From the NCBI GenBank assembly GCA_013399855.1, contig VXAY01004102.1:330259-394258 (forward strand): a DNA stretch of 64,000 nucleotides, read 5' to 3'. The DNA comes from Oxyruncus cristatus. Lineage: Eukaryota > Chordata > Aves > Passeriformes > Cotingidae. A model generated the notes under the pieces. That model was not told the DNA's origin. It did not search any database and was given only the letters and a program-made list of their open reading frames with translations. The translations under genes and the position numbers were made by a program. Below are positions 25,101-38,648 of this stretch, piece after piece. Each line of letters begins with the position of its first letter. Position 1 is the first letter of the stretch.

Positions 25101-28100
25101 GCCTTTGTAAATAAAGAACAGCCTGTGTATCTAACAGAAAGCTCCAACACTTGCTTCGTGGTGCACAGTGACCTACAGGCTTTTTCCACTAGAGCAGTGA
25201 AGCCTTGGAAGCAGGAGTGTGGCTTTTCAACTGCTTATGGCCAGTGGAGGCTCTGCAAGACTAGAGTGGCTTGGGCTGCACTCTAGAAACTAGGGATGGT
25301 TGAGTCAGGTTGCAAGAGGAGGGCAGACTTGACAGAGGTAGGCTGGGTTTGGGTAAGTAGTTTTATTTCTCTTTTTCAGCAAGATTTGAAAGTTGATAAG
25401 AATGTGTATGTTGGTATGCCTAGGACGTGAGCTGCTTTTGCTCAAAATTGCAGAGGGGTATGTGAGAGAGATGGGACCAGGACTTAGCAGATCTGAAATG
25501 TATATCCATCTGACCCATTCTTTTGATATCTTAGTGGCTTAGAGATGATCTGCTTGAAAACAATGATTACAAACCAGTTTGTATTATCTATTGCAGTACT
25601 CTCTTAAAAGTAGAGGATAAGGAATAATCTATTGTGGGGAATTTTTTTTCTTTACATTATGCATGATATTCTTTCTGTATGTTGAAAAAGAGATTCTCTG
25701 TAACAAACAGAAACTGCATGCAAAATTTACTGCCTTTTCCATTCTTTACTTCTATTTTGTTTTTTTGAAGTATGGAAACATAGGATTCACTCAAGCACAC
25801 AATAGGTCGAATTGTCCCTTTGTGATCTTTAAAATAGAGGAAGTGAGAAAGAATGTCTAGGCTGATGATTACTGGGAAATAATTAGTGAAACCAATTTAC
25901 TGTGGCTTAGTCCACAGTAGGATGTTGCCTTGAACACACTTCAGTTCCTTTACAGCATCATGTGTCCATGCTGAACTTAATTCTCAATGTTGCATCACGA
26001 AGGACTACTTACTTTAGTAAATGCTTGTTGTGGTGGGTTAGTTTCCACCTTAAAGTTTCTTTGGGTTAATTGCTTCTAATATACTGGAGTTTGTACTTGG
26101 AGTTTATATTCCTACCTGGCTCACTACCCATGTCCTTCTTTACTCCAGGATCATCCTGAGGGGATGCTCTATACATTTTGACAGGTAGGCAAGAGTGCTG
26201 CTCTTTGTGGTGGAGGCTGTAAGCAAGTTGCTTGGAATAATAAATTAGTTTTGAAGAATCTGCCAAGGCTCTGGGTGGCCTCCAGTTCATATATGACTGA
26301 CCCTACACAGATATGAATCGTTATGGGATAGACAGGTACAGGTCTATCTCTGAAAGAGAGAAAGCACACCTGGACCTGGCCTTGGGGCTGAATCAACAGA
26401 AGGGACCTCAAAGGATATAGCAGAAGACAAAGAAACACAACAGGATTCTTGATCAGTGCCCTCAAATGTGCTCTGGGCTGTGGTTTTACAAGTGACATTG
26501 CCACCAAATCCACCAGCAATTTATTTTTTTTCCCTCGGATGGTGCCTCAGCCTGAGGTAAGGGGGTAAAAACCCAGGAAGAAAAGGCCAATAGCCTCACC
26601 CATGCCATAGTGTCTGTCTGGGGCTGGGCCTGCTGCAAAGCACTGTGTCTCATCAGCTGTGAACAGTACCCAAGAAACGGCTACAGGATCCTGCAGAGGC
26701 TGGAGGAGGAAACTGATCTGGTGAGTATTGCATGCCCAATTGCACAGTAACTTGACAGGAGGGTTTAAACTACTTTTTCTGGAGCGGAGCTCTACTGCTC
26801 AGGTAGCAGACTTTCCCTGGACATTTAACTTAGCCGTTCTCACACCTAGATCAGACTCCTGTTTTATTTATTTTCTGTGGGCTCCTCATCCACACAGATG
26901 CACTGTCACTCACTGGCCACCTCCAAACTTCTGCACTCCAGCTACTGTCCCTCCATCCTTTCTTCCCTTACACTCTCACCCGGAGTATCAACCTTTACTC
27001 TTAGTATCCCCTACCCCTGTCTCTGGTCCTTGCTCAGCTAACTTTGCCTACTTATCAGTCCAGCTGTACTGAAGGACTTTTTGGAAACTTTACACTATAT
27101 CAGCTCCCTGGTACCTCCATGTCTTCTCCTTCCCCTTATACTCTGCCCTCTCTGCCGTTGATGTAAAAGACCCATTCCCTGAGGAATAGCATCAAGTTAT
27201 CTTCTCTGCCCAAATCAGTTGTTTTCACTGTCCAAATCTTTGCAACTCTGCCCCGTACCTGCCTTGCCCTATTTGGAAAGCCTCGCTGGAAATCTCCAAG
27301 AGGAGAGCGGTGACTGATGTCCCTGTGGAGCACACTGCCCACTCCCTGCCTTGGGGTCCCTGGGGCTCTGGGGATGGCATGAAGCAGCCCAGCCCAGCGA
27401 GACGGAGCAAGGAGCTGCCTGTGTTAGCTGAGCTGAAGCCATGGCATGGCTCACCTCCCTGCTCCCTGGAGCTCTGCTCCTCATGTAGGTGCAAGGGGAA
27501 ATAGTTAGAAGGCTGGGGGGAACCATGTGTTCAGAGGCATGCGCAGACATAGAGAGTGGATGGTGTTACGTGGGACTGTGTTTCCTCCTGCCGGTGCCTA
27601 CAACCCCTGCCCAGGTGACATCCTTCAGTTTCTCCAATTCCTGACTCTGCAAATACAAGAGCTCTCTGATCACACTTTCTGATGCTTTTGCATTTTTATT
27701 CTTTGCTCTCGTTCCCCTCACTGAAATGTCATCTTCTCATCAGTCTTACTTTAAAGCTTTAATGATATATTTCTTTGCTATGCCAAGTCCCAAACATGAG
27801 TTGCACTTTTGTGCCTCCTTTCGCAGCTGATTTGATCTCCTCTCATTTCCTCCTCACTAATCACAGCTTTCCCCAGCTTTGGTTATGCTGCCCCCCTGCT
27901 CCAGATCTTAGTCATGCTCAGAGTGTTTATACGTCTTAATGCAGTCTCAAGTATAAAGCTGTGCTGTCACGGAGTTTCATTAGTGTGCTCAATCTTCACT
28001 CAGGGTGAAGTACACAAAGAATTTTGAACTGTGTTGCTGTTATAAAACTTTTATTTAGTAGAGTGAACTTGTGTAGATCTAACAATGTCTGCAGAAATTT

Positions 28101-28420
28101 CTTAGCTTTGCATAATTTTTAGGAGCTCTAAGAAGAGTGAAAAGTTGTGGGAGGGAGGTTTGACACGAAAAGTGCAGGTAAAGGAGATGTTGAATTGTTG
28201 GGGTCTCTTTTCACTTTAAAGAAATGCTCTGCTAGCACTCCTGGATGAGCTTGTCAATAGGTAACCTTGCAGTGCATTATCACAAGTTTGCCTGTTGTCT
28301 TTATAAATGAGGCCCTTAAGTCTCCCAGGAATTTTCTAGGGAGTAATATCCTTCAGGATAAGGACAGCTAGTTGCACATGTATGCAGTTAAATATGTAAT
28401 GCCTACTGTTTTTTTCTTAA

Positions 28421-28450
28421 AAAAAAAAAAAAAAACAAACCAAAAAAACA
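28421..28450 (+). repeat. A-rich low-complexity tract
   Basis: A run of about 17 A followed by interrupted A-rich sequence; possible LINE or retrocopy tail, with no body recognised. Confidence 0.7.
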
Positions 28451-31400
28451 AAAGGAAGCAAAACCCTTCGTACTCAGATACCTATCCAACAGTGTATGAC
28501 CATTTCAATTTTTGAAACAGTAGCAACCAACTTACCCCATTATGTATGTCCCAGAAAAACCTACAACAGCATATGTAGTATGTGGAAGTAATTTGGAAGG
28601 CATCTTACAGTTTTGAAGGGCACACAGTAAAAAGAAAAATTGGGATAAAATAATCTGAATGTGGTCATGAGGGAAGAAACTAGTTAGCAGTATTAAAATA
28701 GAGTTTGTAATGAGTGGGTTGACTAGTAACATGTTTATTTTTTTCTGATTTCTCTTAGCACATAAAAAAGCTGGAGCCCATATGAAGAGGGGAATTAGTA
28801 GCTAAAAGATAGCCATCAGATTTCAGAAGATAAACGAAAGGTGGATCTGAACCTTGAAATTGTCAGCTCAGCAAAGGCAGAGTGGTGAAAGGAGGGTTTC
28901 CTGGAGAATTCCCAGAAGATTGTGATGGATTATGCATTTCTGAAAGGGGACAAGAAACAGGCAATAAAAAGGTGCTAAACACAAAAAGTTGTAACAAAAC
29001 ACTGTTCAAGCATTTTATCTCCAACACCCTGCAAAACATAGAAGATGTTCCATATTCAGACCACTATGTCAGTTGAACTGAAGTGCTTGCTGACTCTTCT
29101 GATTCTTGTGTACATCATCTAGAGGAGCACTCTGTGCATGACCTGCTTTTTTTTTAAGGTCATTATTTTTCATTGAAAAAAATTCACTGTTGGCTAAATC
29201 AGTAAATAAATCACTTTTAAACACCAGTCTGAAAAATTAATGGAACATGTGACTATTGTAAAACTCATTTCCTCACAACTTTTTAAAAATAAAATAAAAT
29301 CAAATATATCTTTTTGATTGCAATTTTTGTGCTAGCCTATAGCTAGCTTTCCCGTACCGTGAAAGGAGCTCAAGTGTCTTGTTGGAGAGCACTTTCAGAG
29401 GAACACATTCTACAGGATTCACAAAAGCATTTCCATTTCATGTTTCCATCTGTTCTCCAGGATTTCTTCCCATAATGTGCATGAAACATTGATGCATACC
29501 ATGTATCATAGGACTGTTTTTATTCAGTCTTTTTGCCACCATCTTCCTTCCACCTTTCTGGAAGCCTGTCACACTGGCAGTCTGCAGCTGTTTAAGGCAA
29601 CATCTTGCATGTGTTTTTCTCCCATTACCTAATGTAGGATTGAAAATCAGGGAAGCAGAGTCTACTAAGTTGCTTTAAAAAAAAAAAGGAGAGCTCATAA
29701 ATGTCCTGGTGTCTGTGGAGAATAAAAATTACTTTTCAGGACATGGGTCTTTTGTTGTAGATCACCTGCTATTGGTATTGGTGAATGCTTAATGTGGTAA
29801 ACTGTGTCCAGCAAGACTGTGTAGGAATATGCCAGTTTGTTGATAAAGTCTTAAGCCTGTACATTTGGGAGGTGGAGCTGGGATGGAGTAGGGCAACAGA
29901 TATGCGTTTCACAACCTGTGGGAGCAGGGAACCCTATTGCTGTGCCTTGACATGACGTAGAGAAACCCCCGTCTGCTACTTCAGCCTTCCTGAATTGGTT
30001 ACCTTGCCAATAATGAGGTGATTAACCTTGTGATTTAATACAAGAGTTGTTTGGTGACCACAGTGTTATGACATTTCATCAGGCTGACAGGAGCTCCCAA
30101 AATGGTTTTATGTTGGTGCAGCTCCAGGGAAGAATCTGCATGGACTTCTAGCAGGTTCTGGATTTGCTGCCTGAAACTGATCCGGTAGTTGCTGCCGGTC
30201 ACCTGAATCCAAATATTGTAATCCAGGTGTCTATGCTGGATACTAACTGGCTGGCTTATCTCTGCTGTGTTCGGTCATGTAGCTCTAAGTTATGCATGAG
30301 CACTTTTAGTTGTTCACTAATCTGGCATCAGTCTCAGAATCCTTATAGATTCAAAGGTGCATCCCAAAATGGCATGGGTAGCATCACAGAGCTCTGGAGC
30401 AGAATGTTCAAAATACTGCATGGGAGATGGGAACAAATGCAGAGCTACGTACTTACCTCATTCACAAGGATGCTCTCATAGCAAAATGGTGTGAGGGACT
30501 CTGTGAAGTCACTCTAGTGACTTTTAGGTGTATGCTTACGCAAATGTGGTGCATGAGCAAGAGTCAGAAATTCATTCAGTGTCTGTGCTGTGCAGCTTCA
30601 GAAAGGCTCATTGATTACAGCTTTGAAGAGGGATTTGCTTTGTTGTTATCCTAACTATTCTGCATCTTCAGTTATCCTTCCTAAGGCTTTTCTGTTTTAG
30701 CTCATCAGGTCATTGGTACAATCATCCAACATCACAGCTGTAGCAGCAGCAAAAGCAATCACGGCTAAATGTGACACTTGCTATTCACTGTAAAGCTACA
30801 ATAATCTATGAAGTATTTTCTTTTCACATGGAATAGCAGTTCCTTGACTCTAGGCTGTAGTGGAAGCTAGTGGCTACTTGGAAACTGGGCACTCTTTCTT
30901 ACTTGTTGCCTTTTTATGAGGGCTGGGATAAGGTGCAGAGGAAACAGAGCAACCAGAATCAGCATTTTAATTGTAATAGCTCCAGTAAATAATGATGAAA
31001 ATCAGAGGTTACAAAAAAAAGCACTGCTAAACCCTATAACAGCTTTTGCCCCCAGGCAATGCTGTTCAGGCAATGGGACTCAGGGCAGGGCTGGGCTTCT
31101 GCTACAGGGTTTGGACTACTGCACAGTTACCACCTACAGCCAGGATGCTGTGTATGTTCTGGGGAGACTACCCTGTCTCTCAGTCACTTTATTTCTGTCC
31201 TTCACAAGTTGTCTTTTTGTTCCCAACCATGTAGTGTAACGTCATGAGGGAAGTTATCTCCCATGAAAGGCCTTGTCCTAGTGCAGTCCTTGCAGCTTCT
31301 GTGTGGTATTATGATTTTTTTCAGCCACTGCCTTGCCCCTCTTATTTGAGGTTGTGTTAGCTAGCAGGACTAGAGCACCAGTAACCATTTACCTGACTGA

Positions 31401-31829
31401 TAGCTGAAACTGTTAAAAACATCTTGAGTTAAAATTTGAGTTAGGTGACTGTCTCAAAAAGCAAAACTTGGAACTTCGTATCCTATTTCTGTGTGCTCTG
31501 CAACCTAATTATGTTGTTTAAATGGTACATGCTAAAGTGTTCAGGTTCATTGTGGAGAACAATGGAAGGGTGTTAAAGTGCTGAGGATGTTTGTGCAACA
31601 AAATGGGTGATAAAATTCAGTGTAGATAGATGAGGATAACTGAGAAGGATAACTAGGCAGAACAATCCCAATTATATATTAGGTTATGAGTTTAAGCTGA
31701 GTATTACCATTGAAGAGTAATATTTGGGGATTGTGATTGGTGATCCTGTGAGATCATGAGCTCATTGGTCATCAAAACACAGCCCAAATATTAGAGTAAA
31801 GAAATACAGAATAAATTTGAAAATGTCAT

Positions 31830-32165
31830 AAGAGTGTATGGTCCAGTTGTCTTCTGAGTGCTGCGTGAACTTCTGGAGCTTTCAAAGGTTTATTAGAACT
31901 AGAAGAGGCTTAGAGAAGGTCGGCAAGGATGATGAGTTAGATGGAGTGGCTTCCATATAAAGAACATTTCTGTAAACTGGGATTTTGGTCTAGGATAGGA
32001 ATGACTTGAGGGCAATATCGTGGAGATGTGCAGAGAAGGAGGATGAAGACTAACAACTGCCTTTCAAAACAAAAGCATACTCAGGAAGAAAGGCAGATTC
32101 AGAGCCTTCAAAAAGAAGAGGTTCTCCATGACATCAGTAGTAGAGAGACTTGTAGGATAACTTGT
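31830..32165 (+). mobile_element. Possible decayed CR1-like LINE fragment
   Basis: The order of fragments resembling 'aggtc..caaggatgat..', 'ctaggataggaatgacttgag' and 'gcagattcagagccttcaaa' is reminiscent of the CR1 3' region upstream of its tail, but identity by eye is low and the terminal repeats are missing. It may be unrelated intron. Confidence 0.3.
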
Positions 32166-35100
32166 CAAACATATGCAGTAGATATTATAAACTGATAAAC
32201 TGATACAGTTTCCAGGGGAAGTCCCGACTATTGCTTGGAAGGGTGATGTGCTGAAAGTTGCAAAACTAACAGAAATAACATATGGTTCAGGAAGTTCCTG
32301 ACATCAAAGTAGTTGGTGATCAGAAGAGTGTCAATGAGAATTGCCACACATCTGTGACCTCTTCCGTACTTTTGGCTATTACTGAAGACGGAATACTGGC
32401 CGAGATGTACCACTAATCTAGCCTGCACATCCAGTCTCACTTTAAGATGTGTTGTGACAAAAGACAATATTGTTACTTACAAACATCAGTTAATTCCTGA
32501 TCATGTTAGTGTATAATCTCATATACACCTTGAGGTTGTGTGTTTGTGCTTACATGTACATCTGTATACATCTAGCTTTTGACTAGGCTTTACTATAAAA
32601 ATGACCTGGTCCTGTATGCAGATTAGATAGTAACCGAAGTTTGTTTTCACAGAAGCACCATCACTTCAAAAATGGATGCAGATTATTCTTGTGAAGGGGT
32701 GGGGATCGTGGTGTAATTCCAAAGCACATGAGAACACTTTTGCAGGTTTTAAAAAATTCTAGCAGTAATTACAGTAACAATGTTATTTGTATCACAGCCT
32801 CTCCAAAGCTTTTAGAAAAACATAGATGCAGTGCCATAGAGATTCTTAAAAAGCCCATAAAACCACAATCATCAGATGGGTTAACTCTAGGCAGCTCTTG
32901 TTTCCTTCAATTTAGTATATAACCAGGAATCCTTTGGAACATTTAGTAACCAAGACTGAGCTCTCAAGATTTAAAGTGGACCTAAGTAATCTGAAACATG
33001 GAAAGCCCACAAAGAGATGCTAGATGATGTTGTGATTTTTTTTTTTCCCTTTAAATTACAGACTATTAGGTCATGCTAAAATAAACATTGGTAAGTTCAT
33101 GTTCTAGTTTTCCAGAAAATCAACAGGAAAAATAAAGGCCAGGCATGATAGAATTTTTCTTCTATATTCTGAAGAAAAAGTTATGTAATGCTCTTTTTAC
33201 TGTAGCATATTATAAGAATGAGTTACTTTCTAAAATTAAAAAGCTGGTTGTCCAAATTTCATGACTGCAGTATGGATTTCAAGAATTGTGTAGTCTTATG
33301 ATCATGGAAAAAAACGTGTTGAACTTAATAGTCAAATCTATAGAAATACCTATTTTTGTATGATGGTTACTGTCTCACAGGAACCTAGTGCATTTTTTCC
33401 TCTAAGTGCTTGCTTTATTAATTAATAAAAGATATGTATGTTTAACAGATGTTTACTAGTGGAATCTGTGTATTTACTGTTCACAAGAAAAGAAATGGGT
33501 TTAATGATATTATGCATTTGTTTCCATTGCTACCCAATTTTCAGACTAATTTGAAATGATTGGGATTTTTTTCCTGCTCAACTTTACGCAATTTCAGTAG
33601 GTTTCTCTGTTTTGTGGATGTTTGAAAAAAACCCCAAGACTTAATTAAAATTTTGTATTGATGAATCTTGTGTTCTTCTACCTTCTATATAATATTCTTT
33701 GCAGCATAATCATTGCTCTGCACACAGTAGTTATTAGTAATGTGCGGTCACTAACAGTAGACTACAAAGATTGCCTGGTTTTAGTTTCAGTGCTTACATG
33801 ATTTCATTGTTTTCTAGATGTTAGGCTGTTTCCCTGAGGGGTGAAGTCTTATGTGTTATTATGTGTAAGTCATTCTTATGTTTATACCTGAGATCACTGG
33901 AGAGATATTTTCACTGTTTTGCCCACATCATTCCATTTTCCTGCAGCACCTTTCACAGGCAGTTCTCCTGATGCATGCTTAGATTTGGTTGTGTCTTCCT
34001 GCAGCCTGTGCATGCTCTCACTGCTGTCCTACCACGCTTCCTCAGCCACTCCTCTACGCTGCTGTAGGCTAGAGCTTGCATTCATGGAGCAGGATTTCTC
34101 TGAACTCAGCTGCCTGCTATAAGAAGTTGTGAAGTTCAAGATAAGATAAGATAAATACAGCCTTGGATGTATTTAAAAACCCAAACAGCTAACTATCTGT
34201 TCTTACATGAAACACTGCTGTACAGTAGGGCCAGTGCCTACATCTTTGAATGGTTATTTACAGTAGATGTTGTTTCAAAATGCAGAAGGCCAAGTGGCAT
34301 CACCCACCTCTCCATGCCATCTCATCTCCCTGGGGCCTCAGTGTCGGACCCCTTTGTCTTTTCACATCTCTCTGTCAGCTTCTGAGAGGAGCTGTAAACC
34401 CCTGGCTGATCCCCAGCTGCTGTCAGGTAGAGTACCTGCCAGCTCTCTCCCTCTCCCTACCTGCCATATGAAAGGGGCAGGGCTCTGGGCATAAGGTCTG
34501 TCCCTCCTGCCGTTTGGCAGTGCCATGTTTATAGACAGTTGTGCCAGGTGTCTTCATTGATTATGGTAGAAAACACATCTGTACCTGGTGCTTGGTGTTC
34601 AAATCTCTTCCAATTACACAATAAAGCAGGTGGAAAATTAAATTTCACTTTTTGAAAGTGTAGGTGTGAGCCCCTCCTGGCCTAGGCAGACTTTGTGGTC
34701 AAACCCACCTTCTGGTTGCCTCACCCCAGCAATGCCCATTCTTCTTCCTTCCTGTCCTCTAGAATCAATGTCTCAGGTTGAGCTTCCAGATGTAGGAGAA
34801 CTCGGGCCACAGAGGGACAGCTCCCTTTGTTGCCCCCTTTCCCTCTTCAGGCCCATCCAGACAAGAACAAGTGGGGAAGGATCAGCACCTTCCTACCAGA
34901 GACAGGATTCTTCTTCTAAACATGGGCAAAGGTGAGCAGGTTTCCCTGGCTGCCTCCTTTAAAGAGTGACATGCTGTTCAAATAGATTAAATGGCCTGCC
35001 ATGCAGAACATGATGTAGCCCACTGCATCAGCCAGAAGACTGATTTTAATTCTACATGGAGAAAGGCACCCCTGAAGTCATGAATACTTCAACATCTTTG

Positions 35101-35719
35101 CCAATTAAACATGAATTTTTCTTACCTGCTTGACTGTTTCCATTGGTAGGATCAGCTTCTCCATTGGAGATCTTCCCTTACTGAAAGTTAATTCTCTGTA
35201 AGAGGGACCTCTGAAAGTCACGGGTTGGCAGCTAGATCTTCTGCTAACTGCAGCTACTCTGAGGTGAAGCTTCTGCTGCAAAAAGCCTAGTATTTTTCTA
35301 CAAAGCCAGTCAGACCTACTGCTCTCTCTTTGAGGTCTGTACAAATGTGCAGTAGGCACGTTGATCCTTGTTGATCCAGGGAGGATGTCTGAGCCTTGCA
35401 GGGCTGCAGGTCCCAGCATGCTGTCCTGGAGCAGTGCAGGCACTTTGCCACTTATGCCCTCAGCCCCTTCCAACAGCTCTATCAGCAGAGGTGTCTGAAG
35501 GAAGGAGGATTAAATCTGCATCTCCACAAATGGAACTGCCTAGTGAGAGTCTTGTGTGTAAGTCCACAGCACAAGGAAGGCCAGAGGAGGCTAAACGGTT
35601 CTCCTTCTTCAGTTGTCTGAGCATGGGGTTAGATTCCTTCATCTTGAGGAGCTCTGGCGACACTTGCATCTTTTTAACAGCCCCGATTGAGGGGTCGGGC
35701 ACAATGAGATTTGTAGTTG
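32166..35719 (+). other. PLAG1 intron, no confident gene
   Basis: AT-rich to about 33900, then more balanced composition. (AAGAT)n occurs near 34137-34155. Apart from the possible 29-nt exon at 33062, no gene or mobile element is recognised. Confidence 0.5.
33062..33090 (+). other. Candidate 29-nt micro-exon
   Basis: A long pyrimidine tract (T-run then CCCTTTAAATTACAG, ending 33061) precedes 29 bases, which are followed immediately by GTAAGT at 33091. Both splice sites are near-consensus and unusually close. It could be one of the small 5' UTR exons of PLAG1, or a decoy pair in AT-rich intron. No expression evidence. Confidence 0.2.
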
Positions 35720-35910
35720 GAATCATGGATTGGTTTGGGTTGGAAGGGACTTTGAAGATCATGTAGTTCTAATCTTCATACCACAGGCAGGGACACCTTC
35801 CACTACACCATTAGTTGCTCAAAGCCCTGTCTGATCTGGTCTTGCACACTCCCAGGGATGGGGCATCTGACTTCTCTGGACAACATGTTCCAGTGTCTGC
35901 CACTCTGTAA
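35720..35910 (-). mobile_element. CR1 LINE, 3' end, - strand
   Basis: Read on the + strand it starts AATCATGGATTGGTTTGGGT, continues GGAAGGGACTTTGAAGATCA, then the CAGGGACACCTTCCACTA block, GTTGCTCAAAGCCCTGTCTG, GGGATGGGGCATCTGACTTC and CCAGTGTCTGCCACTCTG. This is the reverse complement of the canonical avian CR1 3' end. It is 5'-truncated, about 190 bp, and opposite in orientation to PLAG1. Confidence 0.93.
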
Positions 35911-38567
35911 ATGGAGGTGCTGTCTGTGACTGTGGCTCTTCTGAGACACAGTAACTGTCTCTTGCTGATGCTTTCACCAACTCAGCTCCCTCAGCTATCC
36001 CTAACTGCTGAGACAGAGCAGGTGTCATCTGTCAGTACTTTTTGTAGTCAAGTGACTGCTAGTCAGTACTTTTTAGACTATTAGTTACCTGATACAGAAA
36101 AGAGGAAAAATCATTACTTATGCTACAGTAATGGTGGCTCTTCCAGGTACATTTGCAATAGAGGCACCACGAGTCATCTGTTGTCCTTCACTCGGAATGA
36201 GTCTTTACTGTTGGCAAACCCAAGAGAAGTTATACTGGAGCATTCTGAGCTTAGTTTGCTCCATTACCACCCTGAGCAGCAGCAACTCCTTGCTGCCTTG
36301 GGCTGCATTTGTTCATCCTTCTTCCTAAAACAGAATGCCAGTCTGTGTTTCAGCTTTCCAAACCTCTCACCACACTTCCAACTAGGATATCAACTTTTGC
36401 CCACGTATTTCTCTCCTGTGACCCTACTCCCTTCCGTCAGCCACAGCAAACCTTGCCAGCTCAATTCCCATCAGCACCTGACCCCCTGAGATGGGAGCAG
36501 AGGTTTGGAAGCAGCAGGACTACAGCAGCCACGGAAGAGGGGGGTTGCTGCTTCCCAAGGCAGCACAGTGATGGCAGTGGTGTGTGTGATTGGCTTTTGC
36601 CCCATGGTGTGAGTGAAGAGCAGAGTGGGAGCTGCCACTGCTGCAGAGTGCCTTAGGGGGTGCGATGGGGTGTGTGGCACTGGTGGGGAGTCCTTTGCCT
36701 TACACCACTGCCTGGATGGACATAATGTCTTCAGAAGACTTGATCCTGTCCATGTGAGTATGTGCTCACCTGGGATCTGTGCGCCAGCACTTCTTAAAGA
36801 ATCACAGTTTCCATGGGGTAAGTAACTGCTTTTCATTTTGTTTCCTTAAAGGAATATTTAAACCCTGGGATGACTCTGTAATACTATTAAATCCTTATTG
36901 AGTTCCACCATTATTATGACTGAAATGTTTCTAGGATCCTTCCTCTGGTTTGAAACTGATTGATTTCAGGAATTGAAACTAGATTTGCTGTTTTATGTAA
37001 AAGGCAAAATGACAGATACTGTGTTCTCAGTACTATGTTCTCATTATTGCTCTTTTACTTTGAAAGAAAATAACCATGAAACTTGCTCTCCTTTACTATG
37101 CTTGAACACTCTTATGTATGATATGCAAGTTAGGAGGAGGCTTATTGGTTATGTTTGTGTAATGTCTTCATTATCCTTTTAGCTGAGATGTCAAATGTTT
37201 TAAAATATTTTCAAGTGCAGCTGTTTTCTCAGATTTTTAAATACGATCTGTGGATTTTAGAAAAAGGTTACTCTTTTTAATATTAAAAAGAATAAATTAT
37301 TTTATATTTATATTTTATATTATCTGTCTTCTTTATTAGGGTTTGGGGCTTTTCGTTTTCACTCCTTATATGGTAGAAATTCAAATATTGTCCAACCTGG
37401 AATTATCTGGGTGTTTGGAAAGTTAGCAAAATTAGTGCCTCACATATACTGGAAGTTCTGGTAAATTCTAAGAGTTATGACAAATTATAGAAGTCATATT
37501 TTGTTACTAGTACCTAAGTGCGCTTTGGATACGTGCATGTGACAATGCATTTTGCAGTGTGATGCTTCTCTGCTTCATGTGGAGAATAATCTGAGTTTTG
37601 TTATTCATTAAAAATTCTTCCTGCCCTATCTAATTGAGAAGAAGCTTAGAACAATATGACTGTAAGCAGTTACAAGGAGAATCGTACATCTTTGTGCAGT
37701 ATTCTGCCCCAGAGATCTTCTAACACCAAAAGCTTCTGAGAAAGGTGGTCTAAAAATGAGCATTACCATGGTCAGCTTCTGTATTCTGTGCATAAGGAAA
37801 GGTCTTTTCTCCAATAGCATATTTATTGTTGTAAAGCATAGGAATTATTTTATTTTATCTTTTCACTTAATCCTGTCAAATGTTGTAAATGTGTTCATTA
37901 TTCATACAAACTTATCCCCTTTTATGTGTATGTTGTTAAACTCTTTAACTAATAATGGTCTTGTAGAAGTTGAGATCCCAGCTAATGTAGGTATAGCATT
38001 GCTCTCATTTGGATCCACTGCATTGTGATATTGCTGTATTTGTAAGGTAATAAATAAGAGTACCTGACTGTCCTCCTTCATTCTCTTCAGCATTTTTGCT
38101 ACATCTGGTGTTTATCTCACTTTTTACTTGTTCCAGTTGCTTTGGTTTCACCTGATTCAATAGTCTTTCCATGCCTCTACTGTCCTATTTCTGAAAACCT
38201 GTACTTTTTGCTAGAGCAACTTCATATGTATGGTGAGCATTGAGGACTATAAGCATTTAAGAGAAAATGTTAAGTGCTGTTGAGAGGGCTTTATAATATT
38301 TTAGATGGGATTTGTTGGGTTTTTTTGTTGTTTGTTGTTTTTTTTTTTTTCCTGAACAGCAAATAGTCTGTAAATACAAATAGTGTATTTGTATTATGTT
38401 CTCCATGAGAACGTAGTCCATTACATTTATGTGGCTGTCTTAAATATTGTCTCCTCATTGTGAACTACATGAGCAGAAACATCTGGGGAATGAAGCTCTT
38501 CCTTTCTGCTGCGATAGTGGAAGATGTTGAGAGCCATTGCAGAGTAATCAACTTACAAGGGTCTTGC
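35911..38567 (+). other. PLAG1 intron, no confident gene
   Basis: Intronic sequence containing one exon-like segment (36735-36817) and an extremely AT-rich patch near 37270-37325. No protein or RNA gene recognised. Confidence 0.5.
36735..36817 (+). other. Candidate 83-nt PLAG1 5' UTR exon
   Basis: CATAATGTCTTCAG ends at 36734 and a strong donor, ATGGG followed by GTAAGTAA, starts at 36818. The length fits the small non-coding exons upstream of the PLAG1 coding exon in mammals. The pyrimidine tract is poor, which lowers confidence. Confidence 0.2.
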
Positions 38568-38648
38568 TGGGAGAGGGGGTCAGCATTTTCTCCCTTAAAC
38601 AAGGTGATGGGAGAGGGGGTCAGCATTTTCTCCCTTAAACAAGGTGAT
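38568..38648 (+). repeat. Perfect 40-bp tandem duplication (two copies)
   Basis: The unit beginning TGGGAGAGGGGGTCAGC and ending AAACAAGGTGA occurs at 38568-38607 and again at 38608-38647 with no mismatch that I can see. The identity implies a recent duplication, or an assembly artefact. Confidence 0.95.

Larger units (their letters stand above)
19616..31829 (+). other. PLAG1 intron, no confident gene
   Basis: Intronic DNA with short frames only. A T/G minisatellite (22132-22184) and an A-rich run (28421-28450) are the clear repeats. Parts of 26000-27600 and 27300-27500 are less AT-rich and may be old interspersed repeats, but I recognise no family. Splice-like pairs at 25380-25426 and around 26687-26719 are weak. 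Confidence 0.5.

Noticed and set aside
26000..26720. Possible LTR retrotransposon remnant with exon-like GATCCTGCAGAGGCTGGAGG segment
   Set aside because: No paired LTRs, primer-binding site or gag/pol similarity could be seen, and the acceptor lacks a pyrimidine tract.
35368..35766. 132-codon + strand frame and its - strand counterpart
   Set aside because: Its 3' part lies in the CR1 fragment starting at 35720; the rest shows no domain.
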